Of a stretch of DNA of 64,000 nt, positions 41,751 to 51,641 are shown piece after piece. Both the position numbers and the translations under genes were made by a program. The stretch's first letter is position 1. Each line of letters begins with the position of its first letter. Origin of the DNA: Lawsonibacter celer (lineage in GTDB: Bacteria; Bacillota; Clostridia; Oscillospirales; Oscillospiraceae); the NCBI RefSeq assembly GCF_014281125.1, contig NZ_JACOEA010000005.1, positions 114,339 through 178,338 on the forward strand. Reading direction: 5' to 3'. A model generated the notes under the pieces. That model ran no database searches. It was not told the DNA's origin and was given only the letters and a program-made list of their open reading frames with translations.

Positions 41751-43811
41751 TCAGGGGGAGGCGGTCATGGACCGGGCCACATAGCCCTCGCCGTAGAGCA
41801 GGTCGTAGACCAGAGTGCGGTAATCGTCGGCCGTGTCGGATGCGGCCCCGGCGGGGGGCTGCACGTAAGGGACACCGTCCCCGTCCACAAAGAGCCGCTG
41901 ACGATAGAGCTGCATGTCCGCAAGCGCGCGGTCCACCCAGCGGAAGTAGAGCGGCTTGTCCACCCCTGCCCAGTCCAAAATACTGGTGCCCAGCCGCAGA
42001 GTGCTGACGACCCCGGGAATCTCCAGCTCAGCGCCGTAGTTGTTCCAGACCAGAAAGGGGGTGGTGAGCATCCGCTTGAGCTCCTCCGGCTGCCAGGTAC
42101 CGGTGTCGGCGGAGCTGGAGTAGCCCAGCAGAGAGTACACGGTGTTGTCGTCGTCCAGGGCCAGGCTGGGCAGGTGGTCCCCCCAGAATACCACCATCAC
42201 CGGCTCCGGACAGCCCTCAAAATAGTCCAGCAGGGCGCCTAGGGCCGCGTCCGCGTCGTGCAGGCCCTGGAGCAGGGCGTCCACGGAGGCCAGAGCGGTC
42301 TCGTCCAGGCCGGGGGCGGACCAGCGCAGACCGGAGGGCTGTGAAAATTTGCCGGCGTAATAGGGCTGGTGATTTTCCATGGACAGGCCGTAGAGCAGCA
42401 GAGGTCTGCTCTTGTCCCGCCCCTCAAATTCCGCAATGAGCTGCTGGGTCAGGGCCAGGTCGGAGAGATAGGGGCCGGAGCGCGGCGCGTCCGAAGGGAA
42501 ATCGCCTTCAAAGACCAGCGTTTCAAAGCCGATGGCGGGGAAATTGCTCCGCCGGTTGTAGAGCCGGTCAGAGAAGGAGTGGATGAACTCGGTGGCATAG
42601 CCTTCTGAGGAGAAGGCCTTAATGATCGAGGGGATGCGCTCATAGGCGGAGGCGTCCTTGAGAGAGGTGAGCGATTCATCCTCCCCCAGGTAGGCGCTGG
42701 GAATCCCGGTAAAGACCTCCATTTCCACATTGCCCGTGCCCCCGGCGTAGGTATTGGAGAGAAATTCACCGGAGGGCCACGCCTGGGCCAGAGCGTGGAA
42801 GTTGGGGATGGGGTCGTCCTGGAACTCCACCCCGGGGAGCACCACCGTGGGATCGCAGAAGCTTTCCGACATCACGAGAATCACATTGGGCCGCACACCC
42901 TGGGCATTGTGTGCATCCGCATCCGCAGGGGCGCCCAGTCGGGCCTGGACGAGAATGGCGTTCATGCGCTCCTCGTTATAGGCGTCCGGCTCCTGCACGG
43001 CATGGTCCAGAATACCGCTGAACAGCCCGGCGAGAAAGCCCAGACGCTGGTTGCGCTCGGCCTGGATTTCCCCGCCGGGGCCCAGGAGAAAGGCCCGGGC
43101 GGGAGCCAGTGTGCCCGAACCGACCAGAACCAGGGCGCAAGCCAGAGCGGCCGCCAGGCGGATTGGCCACCGGCGGCGCAGATGTCTGGGGCGGTGAGCC
43201 AGAAGAAAGATCAGAATCATAGGGACGGCCAGAAGGGCGAAGGCCAGCCAGAAGCCGGGGCCCATGGCCGTCCTGGGCTGGACAAAGCCCAGCAGCTCCC
43301 CCGCCCGCCCCGCCATAGCCAGATCGCTGGCCAGCAGGGGGACGCCGTTGGCCACCTCCTTAAAATGGCTGGCCATGGCGAGGCATACTGCGGAGACCTG
43401 GACAATCATGGCCGAACAGAAGAGCCGCTGAGTCAGGGCGGCCAAAAGGACCTGGGCCGCCAGGAGCAGGAGATAAGTAAACAGGGCGGCCCCCGGGTGG
43501 CCGCCCAGCCAGGCAAAGACCGCCCCCACATCCTGCAGGGTCATCAACTGACAAGAGAACAGGGACACCAGCGGGGCCAGGCCGCACAGGGCATACCAGA
43601 CCCAGGGCTTGGAGCAGAGCGCCCAGACCGGCCGTTTGGGTTTTGAGGGCTCCCGGGGCGGCTCCGGCGGCCGCCCAGCCGCGGAGTGGGCCGGTATGAC
43701 CGCCTGGGGCTGGGCGGAGGCGGGCCTGCGGGCCGCGTTGGAGCGCTGACGGTTCTTCTTCCGGCGGCGCTCCAGCTCCCGCTGTCTGCGGGCGGTATTC
43801 GATTTGGCCAT
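41751..43811 (-). CDS. LtaS-like membrane sulfatase/phosphoglycerol transferase
   Basis: A 686-aa membrane enzyme of the lipoteichoic acid synthase superfamily. A basic, Pro-rich cytoplasmic head (about 65 residues) precedes five membrane helices (to about residue 240). The extracellular sulfatase-fold domain follows, with RPNVILVMSESFCDPT (metal-binding Glu), the nucleophile Thr in NTYAGGTGNVEMEVFTGIP, HSFSDRLYNRRSNFP and VVFWGDHLPSL (metal-binding Asp-His). It would transfer glycerol-phosphate to a wall or lipid polymer. Several paralogues per genome are normal in this group, so the exact acceptor is not assigned. Confidence 0.9.
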   Translation of the reverse strand: MAKSNTARRQRELERRRKKNRQRSNAARRPASAQPQAVIPAHSAAGRPPEPPREPSKPKRPVWALCSKPWVWYALCGLAPLVSLFSCQLMTLQDVGAVFAWLGGHPGAALFTYLLLLAAQVLLAALTQRLFCSAMIVQVSAVCLAMASHFKEVANGVPLLASDLAMAGRAGELLGFVQPRTAMGPGFWLAFALLAVPMILIFLLAHRPRHLRRRWPIRLAAALACALVLVGSGTLAPARAFLLGPGGEIQAERNQRLGFLAGLFSGILDHAVQEPDAYNEERMNAILVQARLGAPADADAHNAQGVRPNVILVMSESFCDPTVVLPGVEFQDDPIPNFHALAQAWPSGEFLSNTYAGGTGNVEMEVFTGIPSAYLGEDESLTSLKDASAYERIPSIIKAFSSEGYATEFIHSFSDRLYNRRSNFPAIGFETLVFEGDFPSDAPRSGPYLSDLALTQQLIAEFEGRDKSRPLLLYGLSMENHQPYYAGKFSQPSGLRWSAPGLDETALASVDALLQGLHDADAALGALLDYFEGCPEPVMVVFWGDHLPSLALDDDNTVYSLLGYSSSADTGTWQPEELKRMLTTPFLVWNNYGAELEIPGVVSTLRLGTSILDWAGVDKPLYFRWVDRALADMQLYRQRLFVDGDGVPYVQPPAGAASDTADDYRTLVYDLLYGEGYVARSMTASP

Positions 43812-43904
43812 GGGTCCACCTCCTCTCAGGCAAACGGATACAAAACAAAAAGATTATAGCAGATTCTGATGAAAACGCAAGCGCGGGGCCGGAAGGGGCG
43901 ATAA

Positions 43905-43947
43905 AACAGAAAGCTTCCCCTCCGCGCCTCTGGCGCGGAGGGGAAGC
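43905..43947 (-). terminator. Terminator of the RNase J gene
   Basis: A 16-base perfect stem GCTTCCCCTCCGCGCC, loop TCT, complement. On the minus strand it is followed by TTTCTGTTTT, 8 bases beyond the stop. Confidence 0.88.
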
Positions 43948-43955
43948 CGGGATGT

Positions 43956-45614
43956 TCAGACCTCCATGATGACAGGCAGGATCATGGGGTTGCGCTTGGT
44001 CTTTTTGTAGAGGAAGCTGGAGAGGGCGTTTTTGACCTCACTCTTGATGGCGGCCCAGTCGGTGCAGTTGTCACGCTGGCAGTTTTCCAGAGCGCGCATG
44101 GCCACGCACCGCAGCTCCTCCATCAGCGCCTCGGACTCCTTCACGTATACAAAGCCCCGGGTGATGATGTCCGGGCCGGAGACCAGGCTGCCGTCCTCGC
44201 CGGACATGGAGGTCACCACCACGATCATGCCGTCCTCGGCCAGATGCTTGCGGTCCCGCAGCACCACGCTGCCCACGTCGCCCACGCCGTAGCCGTCCAC
44301 AAACACCCGGCCCGAGGGCACGGTGCCGTTGATCTTGGCGGAGCTGGGGGTAAGCTCGATGACCTTGCCGATGTCGCTGATGATGATATGCTTGGGATTC
44401 ATGCCCATCTGCTGGGCCAGCTTGGCGTGGGTCTTGAGGTGGCGCTGCTCGCCATGGAGCGGGATAAAGAATTTGGGCTGCACCAGGGCGTGGATGATCT
44501 TCAGCTCCTCCTGGCAGGCATGGCCGGAGACATGGAGGGCCGCCTCCCGCTCGTTGACCACCTCGGCGTCCTTGCGGTAGAGCTCGTTGACCACGTTGCC
44601 GATGGCGTTCTCGTTGCCCGGAATGGCGGAGGCGGAGATGATGACCCGGTCCCCGGCCTGTATGTCCACCTGCCGGTGGGTGGAGTAGGCCATGCGGGTG
44701 AGGGCGGACATGGTCTCCCCCTGGCTGCCGGTGGTGATGATGCAGATCTTATTCTTGGGTAGGCTCTTGATGTGGTTGATGTCCACCACCACGCCCTCCG
44801 GCACCTTCATGTAGCCCAGCTCGGTGGACACCTTCATGGCGTTTTCCATGCTGCGGCCGGTGACCGCCACCTTGCGGCCGTAGCGGGCGGCCACGTCGAT
44901 GATCTGCTGGATGCGGTCCACGTTGGAGGCGAAGGTGGTGACGATGATGCGGCTTTCACACCCGCGGAACAGGGCGTCAAAGGATGCGCCCACGCTGCGC
45001 TCGCTCTTGGTGTAGCCGGGGCGCTCCACATTCGTGGAGTCGGCCAGCAGGGCCAAAACGCCCTCCTTGCCCAGCTGCCCCAGGCGGCCCAGATCCATCA
45101 TGCCCCCCTGGATGGGCGTGGGGTCGATCTTGAAGTCGCCGGTGTGCACCACCGTGCCAACGCCACACTTGATGGCGAAGCTCACCGCGTCGGCAATGGA
45201 GTGGTTGGCGTGGATGAATTCCACGGTGAATTTACCCGCCTTCACAACCTCGCCCGCCTCGCAGGTGACCAGCTTGGTCTTGTCCAACAGACGGTGCTCC
45301 TCCAGCTTGAGCTTCACCAGTCCCGCGGTCATGCGGGTGGCGTAGATGGGGGCCTGCACGTCCCGCAGCAGATAGGGGATGGAGCCGATGTGGTCCTCAT
45401 GCCCGTGGGTGAGGAAGATGCCGCGGATGCGGTCCCTGTTCTTGATAAGATAGGTGAAGTCGGGGATAACCACGTCGATGCCGTACATATCGTCGTCGGG
45501 GAAGCCCATGCCAACGTCCACCACGATCATATCCCCGCCGTACTCGTATACGGTCAGGTTCTTGCCGATCTCGTTCAGACCGCCCAGAGAAATAATTTTC
45601 AATTTTTCTGCCAT
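43956..45614 (-). CDS. rnj: Ribonuclease J
   Basis: A 552-aa metallo-beta-lactamase-fold RNase (endonuclease and 5' exonuclease in mRNA decay and rRNA maturation). The zinc motif FLTHGHEDHIG (H70-H75 region), VVHTGDFKID, LLADSTNVERPG, the beta-CASP block and the C-terminal HVSGHACQEEL and FIPLHGEQRHL motifs are all present. The ATG at 45614 gives the normal N-terminus MAEKLKIISLGGLNEIG, and AAGGAG lies upstream; frame extensions to 45710 are not conserved in type. Whether it is J1 or J2 is not clear. Confidence 0.95.
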   Translation of the reverse strand: MAEKLKIISLGGLNEIGKNLTVYEYGGDMIVVDVGMGFPDDDMYGIDVVIPDFTYLIKNRDRIRGIFLTHGHEDHIGSIPYLLRDVQAPIYATRMTAGLVKLKLEEHRLLDKTKLVTCEAGEVVKAGKFTVEFIHANHSIADAVSFAIKCGVGTVVHTGDFKIDPTPIQGGMMDLGRLGQLGKEGVLALLADSTNVERPGYTKSERSVGASFDALFRGCESRIIVTTFASNVDRIQQIIDVAARYGRKVAVTGRSMENAMKVSTELGYMKVPEGVVVDINHIKSLPKNKICIITTGSQGETMSALTRMAYSTHRQVDIQAGDRVIISASAIPGNENAIGNVVNELYRKDAEVVNEREAALHVSGHACQEELKIIHALVQPKFFIPLHGEQRHLKTHAKLAQQMGMNPKHIIISDIGKVIELTPSSAKINGTVPSGRVFVDGYGVGDVGSVVLRDRKHLAEDGMIVVVTSMSGEDGSLVSGPDIITRGFVYVKESEALMEELRCVAMRALENCQRDNCTDWAAIKSEVKNALSSFLYKKTKRNPMILPVIMEV

Positions 45615-45881
45615 TGTATCAGTATGACACTCCTTCTTTATTTTTCCCATTGGTTGGGTATGTAGGGACACGGGAGCGCCGGGACTGCCCATTCGGGCAC
45701 AGCAAAACAAGGGCGAATCCGCCCGCCCGTTCCGGCCCTGCCTCGCCGGAAAAGGGGGCGGCCCCTCGCCATGGTCCGCGCTCTATTCATACCGTGTCCT
45801 GCCTTATATCAGTGCGCTGAACACACATAAAGCCATCTTTGATTTATTTAGTATACCACACAAGCATGGAAAAGTATACCT

Positions 45882-48215
45882 TTATTTTTCCTCCGGCGCG
45901 GCGTCCAGCTTCCGCACCTGCTGGGCAAAGAAATCGCACAGCTCGGCGGCGGTCTCCAGGTCGGGTCCCTCACCCACCACCCGCAGGGCGGGGCGGCGGG
46001 TGAGGGGGGACAGATAGACCCAGCCCTGTCCCTGACGCAGGCGGACGCCGTCTCCGGCGGGCTCGGCCCCGGCTGCAGCGGCCAGGACCTGCATCAGCTC
46101 GCCCCGGCTGCGGCGCAGAGGGACCTCCCGGCTGCGCAGGGCAAAGCGGGGAATTTTGCCCGCCAGGGCCTGCAGCGATTCCCCAGTGACCCCCATACGG
46201 GCGCAGATGCGGCAGGCGGCGAATACGCCGTCCCGCAGCCAGGGCAGCGCCTGGTAGCGCTCCTCCGCCTCCGGGCCGTCCCGACCCAGGCGCAGGGCCG
46301 CCCCCCGGCAGCCTGCGGCGGTGGTCTCCACTGCTACAGGAGCCCCGGAGGGAACCGCCACCCGCCCGCCGCCGTTCTCGCACTCAATGAGGGTGATCAG
46401 AGTAAGGAGGGACTCCGGGGGCAGAGGCTTCCCGGCCTCATCCCAGCCAGAGAGCCGAAAACCGCCGTGTTCGGAGGCGAAGCCTGGAATACCGGGCCTG
46501 CGCTCTTCCAGGACCGTGCAGCCCAGTTCGGCCAGAGCCTCGGCCATCGCCCGGTCATTTGGCGTGCGGCCGGGCACGGAGACCTCCACATGCCGCAGCG
46601 GAGCGCGGGAAAAACGGGCGCGCCGGGCGGCGTCGGCGGCATAGGCGGCGTGTACGCCGGAGACGTTGTCCCATTTGCCCACCCGCAGGGCAGGTACACG
46701 GGATTGCTCCCCGCGGAGCAGCGCGCTCTCCAGCTTGCGCTGGCGGGCCCGGTCCAGGGGCAGGCCGCTGCGTCCGAACAGGTGCAGGTAGACCCGTTCC
46801 CCCTCCTGTTCCACAAAGAGAGAGGAGGTCAGACCATAGCACTCCCCGAGCCAGGCGGCTGCGGCGGGTGAGGGGGCGTCATGCAGGTAGACCCGAGCGC
46901 CGGCGGCGGCCGCTCCGCTGCCCGCCGCTTGGGCCAGCATACGGGCCCCCTCGCCTCCGGAGTGGCCGAGCCCCAGCGCTCCGTCGGCGGCGAACAGATT
47001 GCCCAGCGCGAGCAGTAGCTCCGGACCGATCTCCGCGCCCAGGCCGCCCCGGATCACGCCGCCGTCCCCAAAGGCGACAGGCCCGCGCATCCCGCCGGTG
47101 GTCAGGTTGGAGGTGAGCTTTCCATGGGCAGGGGCCTCCCGGTTGGGCCACACCTTGACCCCCTCGGCCAGGATGGCGTCTTCTCCGGCCCGGGCGTTCT
47201 CACCCAGCACCGCGCCCTCGTTGAGGACGCAGCCATCCCCGGCCCATGCGCCTTTGCACAGGATGGCCCCATACAGGGCGGCGCCCGCCCCCACCGCGCA
47301 GCCGTGGAGCACGGAGCGCTGCACCATGGAGCGCGGCCCCACCGTGCTTCCGGAGCCCAGGGCGGTGTGGGGGCCGATGAGACAGCCGGGGGCCAGGGAC
47401 ACGTCCCGCCCGATGCGGCAGGGGGGAATGATCTGCACACCCGGGGGAATGGGGCTGGCCGACCACACGCCGGGGGCGATCTGCGGCGCGCTCAGGTCCA
47501 GATGCACTTTGCCGGACAGCGCGTCGGCCACGCAGTCCAGATAGGCCCTGCAGTCCCCCATGTCGCACCAGTAGCCCTCTGCGCAATAGCCGAACAGGGG
47601 CGCGCCCTCCGAGAGAAGGCGGGGAAACAGATCCCGACCAAAGTCGCAGGGCTCCCCGTCAGGCACATGCTCCATGGCCTGACGGGTGAGCAGGTAGATG
47701 CCCGTGTTGACCATGTCCGTCACAACCTGGCCCCAGCCGGGCTTTTCAATGAACCTGGTGATTCGTCCCCGGTCATCGGTGACCACCAGGCCGTATTCCA
47801 GCGGCGCTGGATGGGGGTGGAGCACCAGGGTGGCGGCGGAGGGCTGGCTGCGGTGGAAGGCGATGGCGGCCTCCAGGTCCAGGTCGCACACCGCATCCCC
47901 GCTGATCACCAAAAAGTCCTCGTCGCCCAGAAAGGACATGCAGTTTTTTACGCCGCCCGCAGTGCCCATGGGCTCCCGCTCCACAAAATAGGCCAGGCGT
48001 ACACCGAACTCGCTGCCGTCCCCAAAGTAGTCCATGACCGCCTGGGGCATGTACTGCAGGGTGACCGCGATCTCCCGGATGCCGCAGCGGCGGAGCAGGT
48101 CGATGATATGGGCCATTACCGGCCGGTCAAACAGGGGGGTCATGGGCTTGGGCAGCCCCAGGGACAGGGGGCGCAGGCGAGTACCCTCGCCCCCGGCCAT
48201 AATCACTGCTTTCAA
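45882..48215 (-). CDS. Nucleotidyltransferase / left-handed beta-helix / degenerate phosphomannomutase fusion
   Basis: A 777-aa protein of the ManC/GlmU-like fusion type. Residues 1-235 are an NTP_transferase (MKAVIMAGGEGTRLRPLSLGLPKPM, with MVNTGIYLL and the Mg-binding SGDAVCDLD). Residues about 250-360 are hexapeptide repeats (PPCRIGRDVSLAPGCLIGPHTALG). Residues about 370-777 resemble a phosphohexomutase (GGMRGPVAF; later LFGRSGLPLDRARQRKLE). The expected TASHNP phosphoserine loop is replaced by LTSSLFVEQEGERVYL, so mutase activity is doubtful. It would make an NDP-sugar for surface glycans, the sugar being unknown. It is transcribed alone and followed by the RNase J gene after 267 bases without evident features. 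Confidence 0.85.
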   Translation of the reverse strand: MKAVIMAGGEGTRLRPLSLGLPKPMTPLFDRPVMAHIIDLLRRCGIREIAVTLQYMPQAVMDYFGDGSEFGVRLAYFVEREPMGTAGGVKNCMSFLGDEDFLVISGDAVCDLDLEAAIAFHRSQPSAATLVLHPHPAPLEYGLVVTDDRGRITRFIEKPGWGQVVTDMVNTGIYLLTRQAMEHVPDGEPCDFGRDLFPRLLSEGAPLFGYCAEGYWCDMGDCRAYLDCVADALSGKVHLDLSAPQIAPGVWSASPIPPGVQIIPPCRIGRDVSLAPGCLIGPHTALGSGSTVGPRSMVQRSVLHGCAVGAGAALYGAILCKGAWAGDGCVLNEGAVLGENARAGEDAILAEGVKVWPNREAPAHGKLTSNLTTGGMRGPVAFGDGGVIRGGLGAEIGPELLLALGNLFAADGALGLGHSGGEGARMLAQAAGSGAAAAGARVYLHDAPSPAAAAWLGECYGLTSSLFVEQEGERVYLHLFGRSGLPLDRARQRKLESALLRGEQSRVPALRVGKWDNVSGVHAAYAADAARRARFSRAPLRHVEVSVPGRTPNDRAMAEALAELGCTVLEERRPGIPGFASEHGGFRLSGWDEAGKPLPPESLLTLITLIECENGGGRVAVPSGAPVAVETTAAGCRGAALRLGRDGPEAEERYQALPWLRDGVFAACRICARMGVTGESLQALAGKIPRFALRSREVPLRRSRGELMQVLAAAAGAEPAGDGVRLRQGQGWVYLSPLTRRPALRVVGEGPDLETAAELCDFFAQQVRKLDAAPEEK

Positions 48216-48261
48216 GTGAAAACCATCCTTTCAAAGCGGGTTTCCACTAGTATTGCCACAC

Positions 48262-48302
48262 AAGCAAAAAAATAAGCCTGCGGGCACTGTCGGCTCGCAG
48301 GC
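48262..48302 (-). terminator. Terminator of the MoxR-DUF58-transglutaminase operon
   Basis: GCCTGCGAGC...GCCCGCAGGC on the minus strand followed by TTATTTTTTTGC, 22 bases beyond the transglutaminase stop. Confidence 0.85.
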
Positions 48303-48323
48303 GGTTCGCGGAAGGGGAAAGGT

Positions 48324-50633
48324 TCAATTGAAAACCATACCGTAGCGGAAGAGCACACGCCTCCACCAGGACAGGGACTGCCAGACGGCCGCGGCCTGCT
48401 CCCGTGCGGCAGCCAGGACTGCGTCGCGCTCTGCCGCGGTCAGGGGGTGCTGGCTGAATTTTGCTTTTTTGGCCAGGGCTTCCACCTCCTCTGGGATGCA
48501 GCCGCCCCAGCGGGAGAGCCGGACCAGATAGCGGTAGGCATCGATCACAGCGCGGTCGGGCTCCGATCCAAGCCAGCGCCGCGCCCTGCGGCGGAGCAGA
48601 ATTCGGCGGCGCAGCGCCAAAACGGCCAGAACGGCCAGGGCCGCCGCCGGGATCCACAGCAGACGCGGGGGGAGGATGGAGCTCTCGTCCGCGGGCGAAG
48701 GCGCGGGCGTGGGTGTGGGCGTCGGCCAGGGCGTGGCCGGGCCGGCGGAGGGGCGCGGCGTGATCGCGGCACCGGGGGTGGGGCTGGGCTGGGCAACCGT
48801 CCCGCTCTGACCGGGGCGGCTCCCGGCATAGGCGGGAGTGACCTCCACAGGCTCCCAGCCGTAGCCATCCAGGTAGACTTCGACCCAGGCGTGGGCGTTG
48901 GAGTCGGGTACATTGGCCTTTCCGGAGGCCGGAATATCAGCCACATAGCCGGCCACATAGCGGGTGGGAATCCCCACCAGCCGCAGCAGCAGGGCGGCGG
49001 CGCTGGCAAAATGCATGCAGTAGCCCTGTCGGCTCTCGGTGAGGAAATAGAGCGTCGCGTCCTCCCCGTCCGGGGCGGCGGGGGTGTCCGGATCATAGAC
49101 CGCAAGTTTGCCCAGATAATCCCTGATCAGGGCGGCAATTTCCAGTCTGAATTCATTGGAAGAGGTGTAAGAACCGTACATCAGCGCCTGGTAGTGGGGG
49201 TTGTCCGCCCCGCCGGGAAGGGAGTGCCCGGGGTGATTGAGCATCTGCTCCAGACAGTCGGACAGGGGGGAGAGAAGCTCCGCCGGCACGTCACAATAGT
49301 GGAGGCCGGCAAAGTCCCGGTAGGAGGCCTCGGCCTGCCTGGCCTGTGGAGACAGCTGGGCCTGACTGAGCGGATCGCATTCCGGCATCACATAGAGGGT
49401 GTGCTTCCACACCCCCTCCTCCCGGGCCAGCCAGCCGTCGTGGACGAACTGGGCTCCGTTGACCTGCTCCGGGGTGGAGAGCAGCTGGTAGGGGTAGTAC
49501 ACATACCCCGGATCAGCGCCCGTGTTTTCCACGCTCACCGGCACATAATTGTGGCCGGGAAAGGCGTCCCGGTCGGCCAGGGCGGGAAAGTTCATGGGCT
49601 GAAAGCCGCCCAGGGAGGGGCGGTAAAGGCTGCTGTAGAGGGGGAGCGGATCGCTCTCCCAATCCAGCAATTCATAGTCCGCGTCGGACAACGGCGACCA
49701 CTGGCTGTCCTGATAAACTCCGGCGGAAAAGCCGCGCAGGTAGATCCGGCCCCGCAGCGGGGTCTCCACCCGCAGCACCATGCGCCCGGAGTAGCGCAGG
49801 GGGCCGGCGCTGGACAGGTCGACGCCGGCGTCGGCGGCGGTCAGAGCGCCGCCGGACCTGTCGAACAGAAAACGGTCAGTGATGCGGGTGACCCAGCTGG
49901 TGAGCGAGACGTTGGCCCGGTCGGCCCAGGCCGGACGCTGATAGTCCTCCCGGGGTAGGGCGGCGGTGAGCACCAGCAGCAGGACCGCCGCGGCGGGGAG
50001 GGCAAGAAGGGTCAGGCGGGCGCCGCCGGCGGGATCCCATCGGCCGGCCAGAGCGGAGAGGGCCATGGCGCACCACACGCACAGCAGGGCGGCCAGGGGC
50101 GGCCAGGCGGGGGTGATGAGAATGGCCACCGGAACCGCGGCGAAGGGGAGCGTAAAGGCGAGGGTGAGCCAGGCTGAGCGCAGGCGCACCGCGGACAGAC
50201 CCAGCAGGCCGGCCAGGGGCAGGGCCGCGGCGCCCACCAGCACAGTGGCGGCCTGCGTCCAGATTGACTGGGGCAGCTGGGCGATGGGCTCTATCACGCC
50301 GATGGATGGAAACTGGGCGGCAAAGGTGTTGACCACCGCGCAGCGCACCGCGATTTCACCCAGATACAGGGTTCCTCGCAGCCGCCAGACGGCCAGGGCG
50401 GCGGCGCAGACCACACACAGCAGCGCCAGCCAGCGCAGACGGGGCAGAGAAAAGACCGCCAAGAACAGCCCGGCCCACACCGCGCACAGAATCAGCAGAT
50501 GGGACTCGGACACGGGCGCGGAAAAGGCGGAGGTAAAGCAGAACACCGCCCCGTATAGGGACAAAAAGAGCAGGATACCGCCGGTCAGAAGGGACACAGG
50601 GGAGACGGGGAAGGCACGGGCGGCGGGCTTCAT
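48324..50633 (-). CDS. Transglutaminase-like membrane protein (TgpA/DUF3488 type)
   Basis: A 769-aa protein. The first 215 residues contain about seven membrane helices (VSLLTGGILLFLSLYGAVF; LLILCAVWAGLFLAVFSL; and others). An extracytoplasmic part carries a transglutaminase core with the Cys of RQGYCMHFASAAALLLR, the His of NAHAWVEVYLDGYGWEPVEVTP, and Glu where Asp is usual after it. A Pro/Thr linker, one more membrane helix (LLWIPAAALAVLAVLAL) and a DUF4129-like cytoplasmic tail follow. ATG 50633 overlaps the DUF58 stop; the frame extension to 50885 is rejected. Such MoxR/DUF58/TgpA trios are widespread; the substrates are unknown. Confidence 0.9.
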   Translation of the reverse strand: MKPAARAFPVSPVSLLTGGILLFLSLYGAVFCFTSAFSAPVSESHLLILCAVWAGLFLAVFSLPRLRWLALLCVVCAAALAVWRLRGTLYLGEIAVRCAVVNTFAAQFPSIGVIEPIAQLPQSIWTQAATVLVGAAALPLAGLLGLSAVRLRSAWLTLAFTLPFAAVPVAILITPAWPPLAALLCVWCAMALSALAGRWDPAGGARLTLLALPAAAVLLLVLTAALPREDYQRPAWADRANVSLTSWVTRITDRFLFDRSGGALTAADAGVDLSSAGPLRYSGRMVLRVETPLRGRIYLRGFSAGVYQDSQWSPLSDADYELLDWESDPLPLYSSLYRPSLGGFQPMNFPALADRDAFPGHNYVPVSVENTGADPGYVYYPYQLLSTPEQVNGAQFVHDGWLAREEGVWKHTLYVMPECDPLSQAQLSPQARQAEASYRDFAGLHYCDVPAELLSPLSDCLEQMLNHPGHSLPGGADNPHYQALMYGSYTSSNEFRLEIAALIRDYLGKLAVYDPDTPAAPDGEDATLYFLTESRQGYCMHFASAAALLLRLVGIPTRYVAGYVADIPASGKANVPDSNAHAWVEVYLDGYGWEPVEVTPAYAGSRPGQSGTVAQPSPTPGAAITPRPSAGPATPWPTPTPTPAPSPADESSILPPRLLWIPAAALAVLAVLALRRRILLRRRARRWLGSEPDRAVIDAYRYLVRLSRWGGCIPEEVEALAKKAKFSQHPLTAAERDAVLAAAREQAAAVWQSLSWWRRVLFRYGMVFN

Positions 50634-51637
50634 AGGCTCCCTCCTTCCCATTGGGGGGTGATGTGGAGGCGGCGCACCACGCCGGGCTCTCCGGGGATGG
50701 AGATGGGGCCGTCCAGCACCGACCGCCCCGCAGCGGGGGCGGACAGGGAAAAGGCCTCCTCCAGAAAACCCGCCAGCTCCCGCGGGCAGGTGACGACGCT
50801 GCAGTGGACTGCACCGGAGCGGGGGTCGGCCCACACGATGGCGTGGGGGCGTGCCTGCTCCAGAAGCCCCCGGGACAGGGCGCACAGGCAGGCAAATACC
50901 CGGTCCAGCTCCTCTGGGGCGCCGAAGTGGTCATAGGTCAGGGCCAGGGGGGCGCGGTGGGGCTCCAGGGTCTCCCGTACCACCAGCTCGTCCCGCTTGG
51001 AGGAGAGCTTCCAGTGGATGGCGCGCAGGGGGTCCCCGGCCCGGTAGTCCCGCAGGTCGTAGTCCTCGCCGGGGCCGCCGCCGGGGCGGGGGCGCAGACG
51101 GACGCCCTGCTGCTCGCTGCCGGTCAGCTCCGGGGGGAGGGGAAGCTCCAGAGGCTCCGGGGTGATCAGCAGAGCGGCCGATCCGCCATGGCGGACCGGT
51201 AGGGAGAACAGGCCCAGCAGGTCGCACACCCGGGCCCGGCTGATCCGGCACACCACCTGTCCGCAGTGGGGTGCGGCAAAGGAGATCTCCATCGCCGCAC
51301 CCCCGCCGGCCCCGCAGAAATCCCGACGGAAGCTGCGGCGCGTCCCGGTCAATTGATTGGTATAATCATACCACACCCGCACCCGGGACAGGGGCAGATG
51401 GGTGGGATTGGACAGGGACAGCACAAAGGCGCCCTCCGCTCCCCGGACGACCCGGGAGGCACGAGGGCCGAGGGAGAGGCGGCAAAGGCGCATCCCCGGC
51501 AGGCTCAGGGCCAGAGAGAGCAGGGGAAAGAGGAAGGCCAGTGCCAGAAGAAAAGTGGACAGCCAGCCTACAAAGACGATCTGGAAGAGAACTGCGGCGG
51601 CCAAAAGCCCGGCATAGCCGATCCGGCGATGGAGCAT
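50630..51637 (-). CDS. DUF58 domain protein
   Basis: A 335-aa protein with two N-terminal membrane helices (LLAAVLFQIVFVGWLSTFLLALAFLF) and the DUF58 von Willebrand-like domain. The family signature is RDYRAGDPLRAIHWKLSSKRDELVVRETLEP. DUF58 proteins act with MoxR ATPases, probably in assembly or maturation of surface complexes. It is coupled to the transglutaminase gene by ATGA and lies 4 bases after the MoxR stop, giving one operon. Confidence 0.92.
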   Translation of the reverse strand: MLHRRIGYAGLLAAAVLFQIVFVGWLSTFLLALAFLFPLLSLALSLPGMRLCRLSLGPRASRVVRGAEGAFVLSLSNPTHLPLSRVRVWYDYTNQLTGTRRSFRRDFCGAGGGAAMEISFAAPHCGQVVCRISRARVCDLLGLFSLPVRHGGSAALLITPEPLELPLPPELTGSEQQGVRLRPRPGGGPGEDYDLRDYRAGDPLRAIHWKLSSKRDELVVRETLEPHRAPLALTYDHFGAPEELDRVFACLCALSRGLLEQARPHAIVWADPRSGAVHCSVVTCPRELAGFLEEAFSLSAPAAGRSVLDGPISIPGEPGVVRRLHITPQWEGGSL

Positions 51638-51641
51638 GGCC

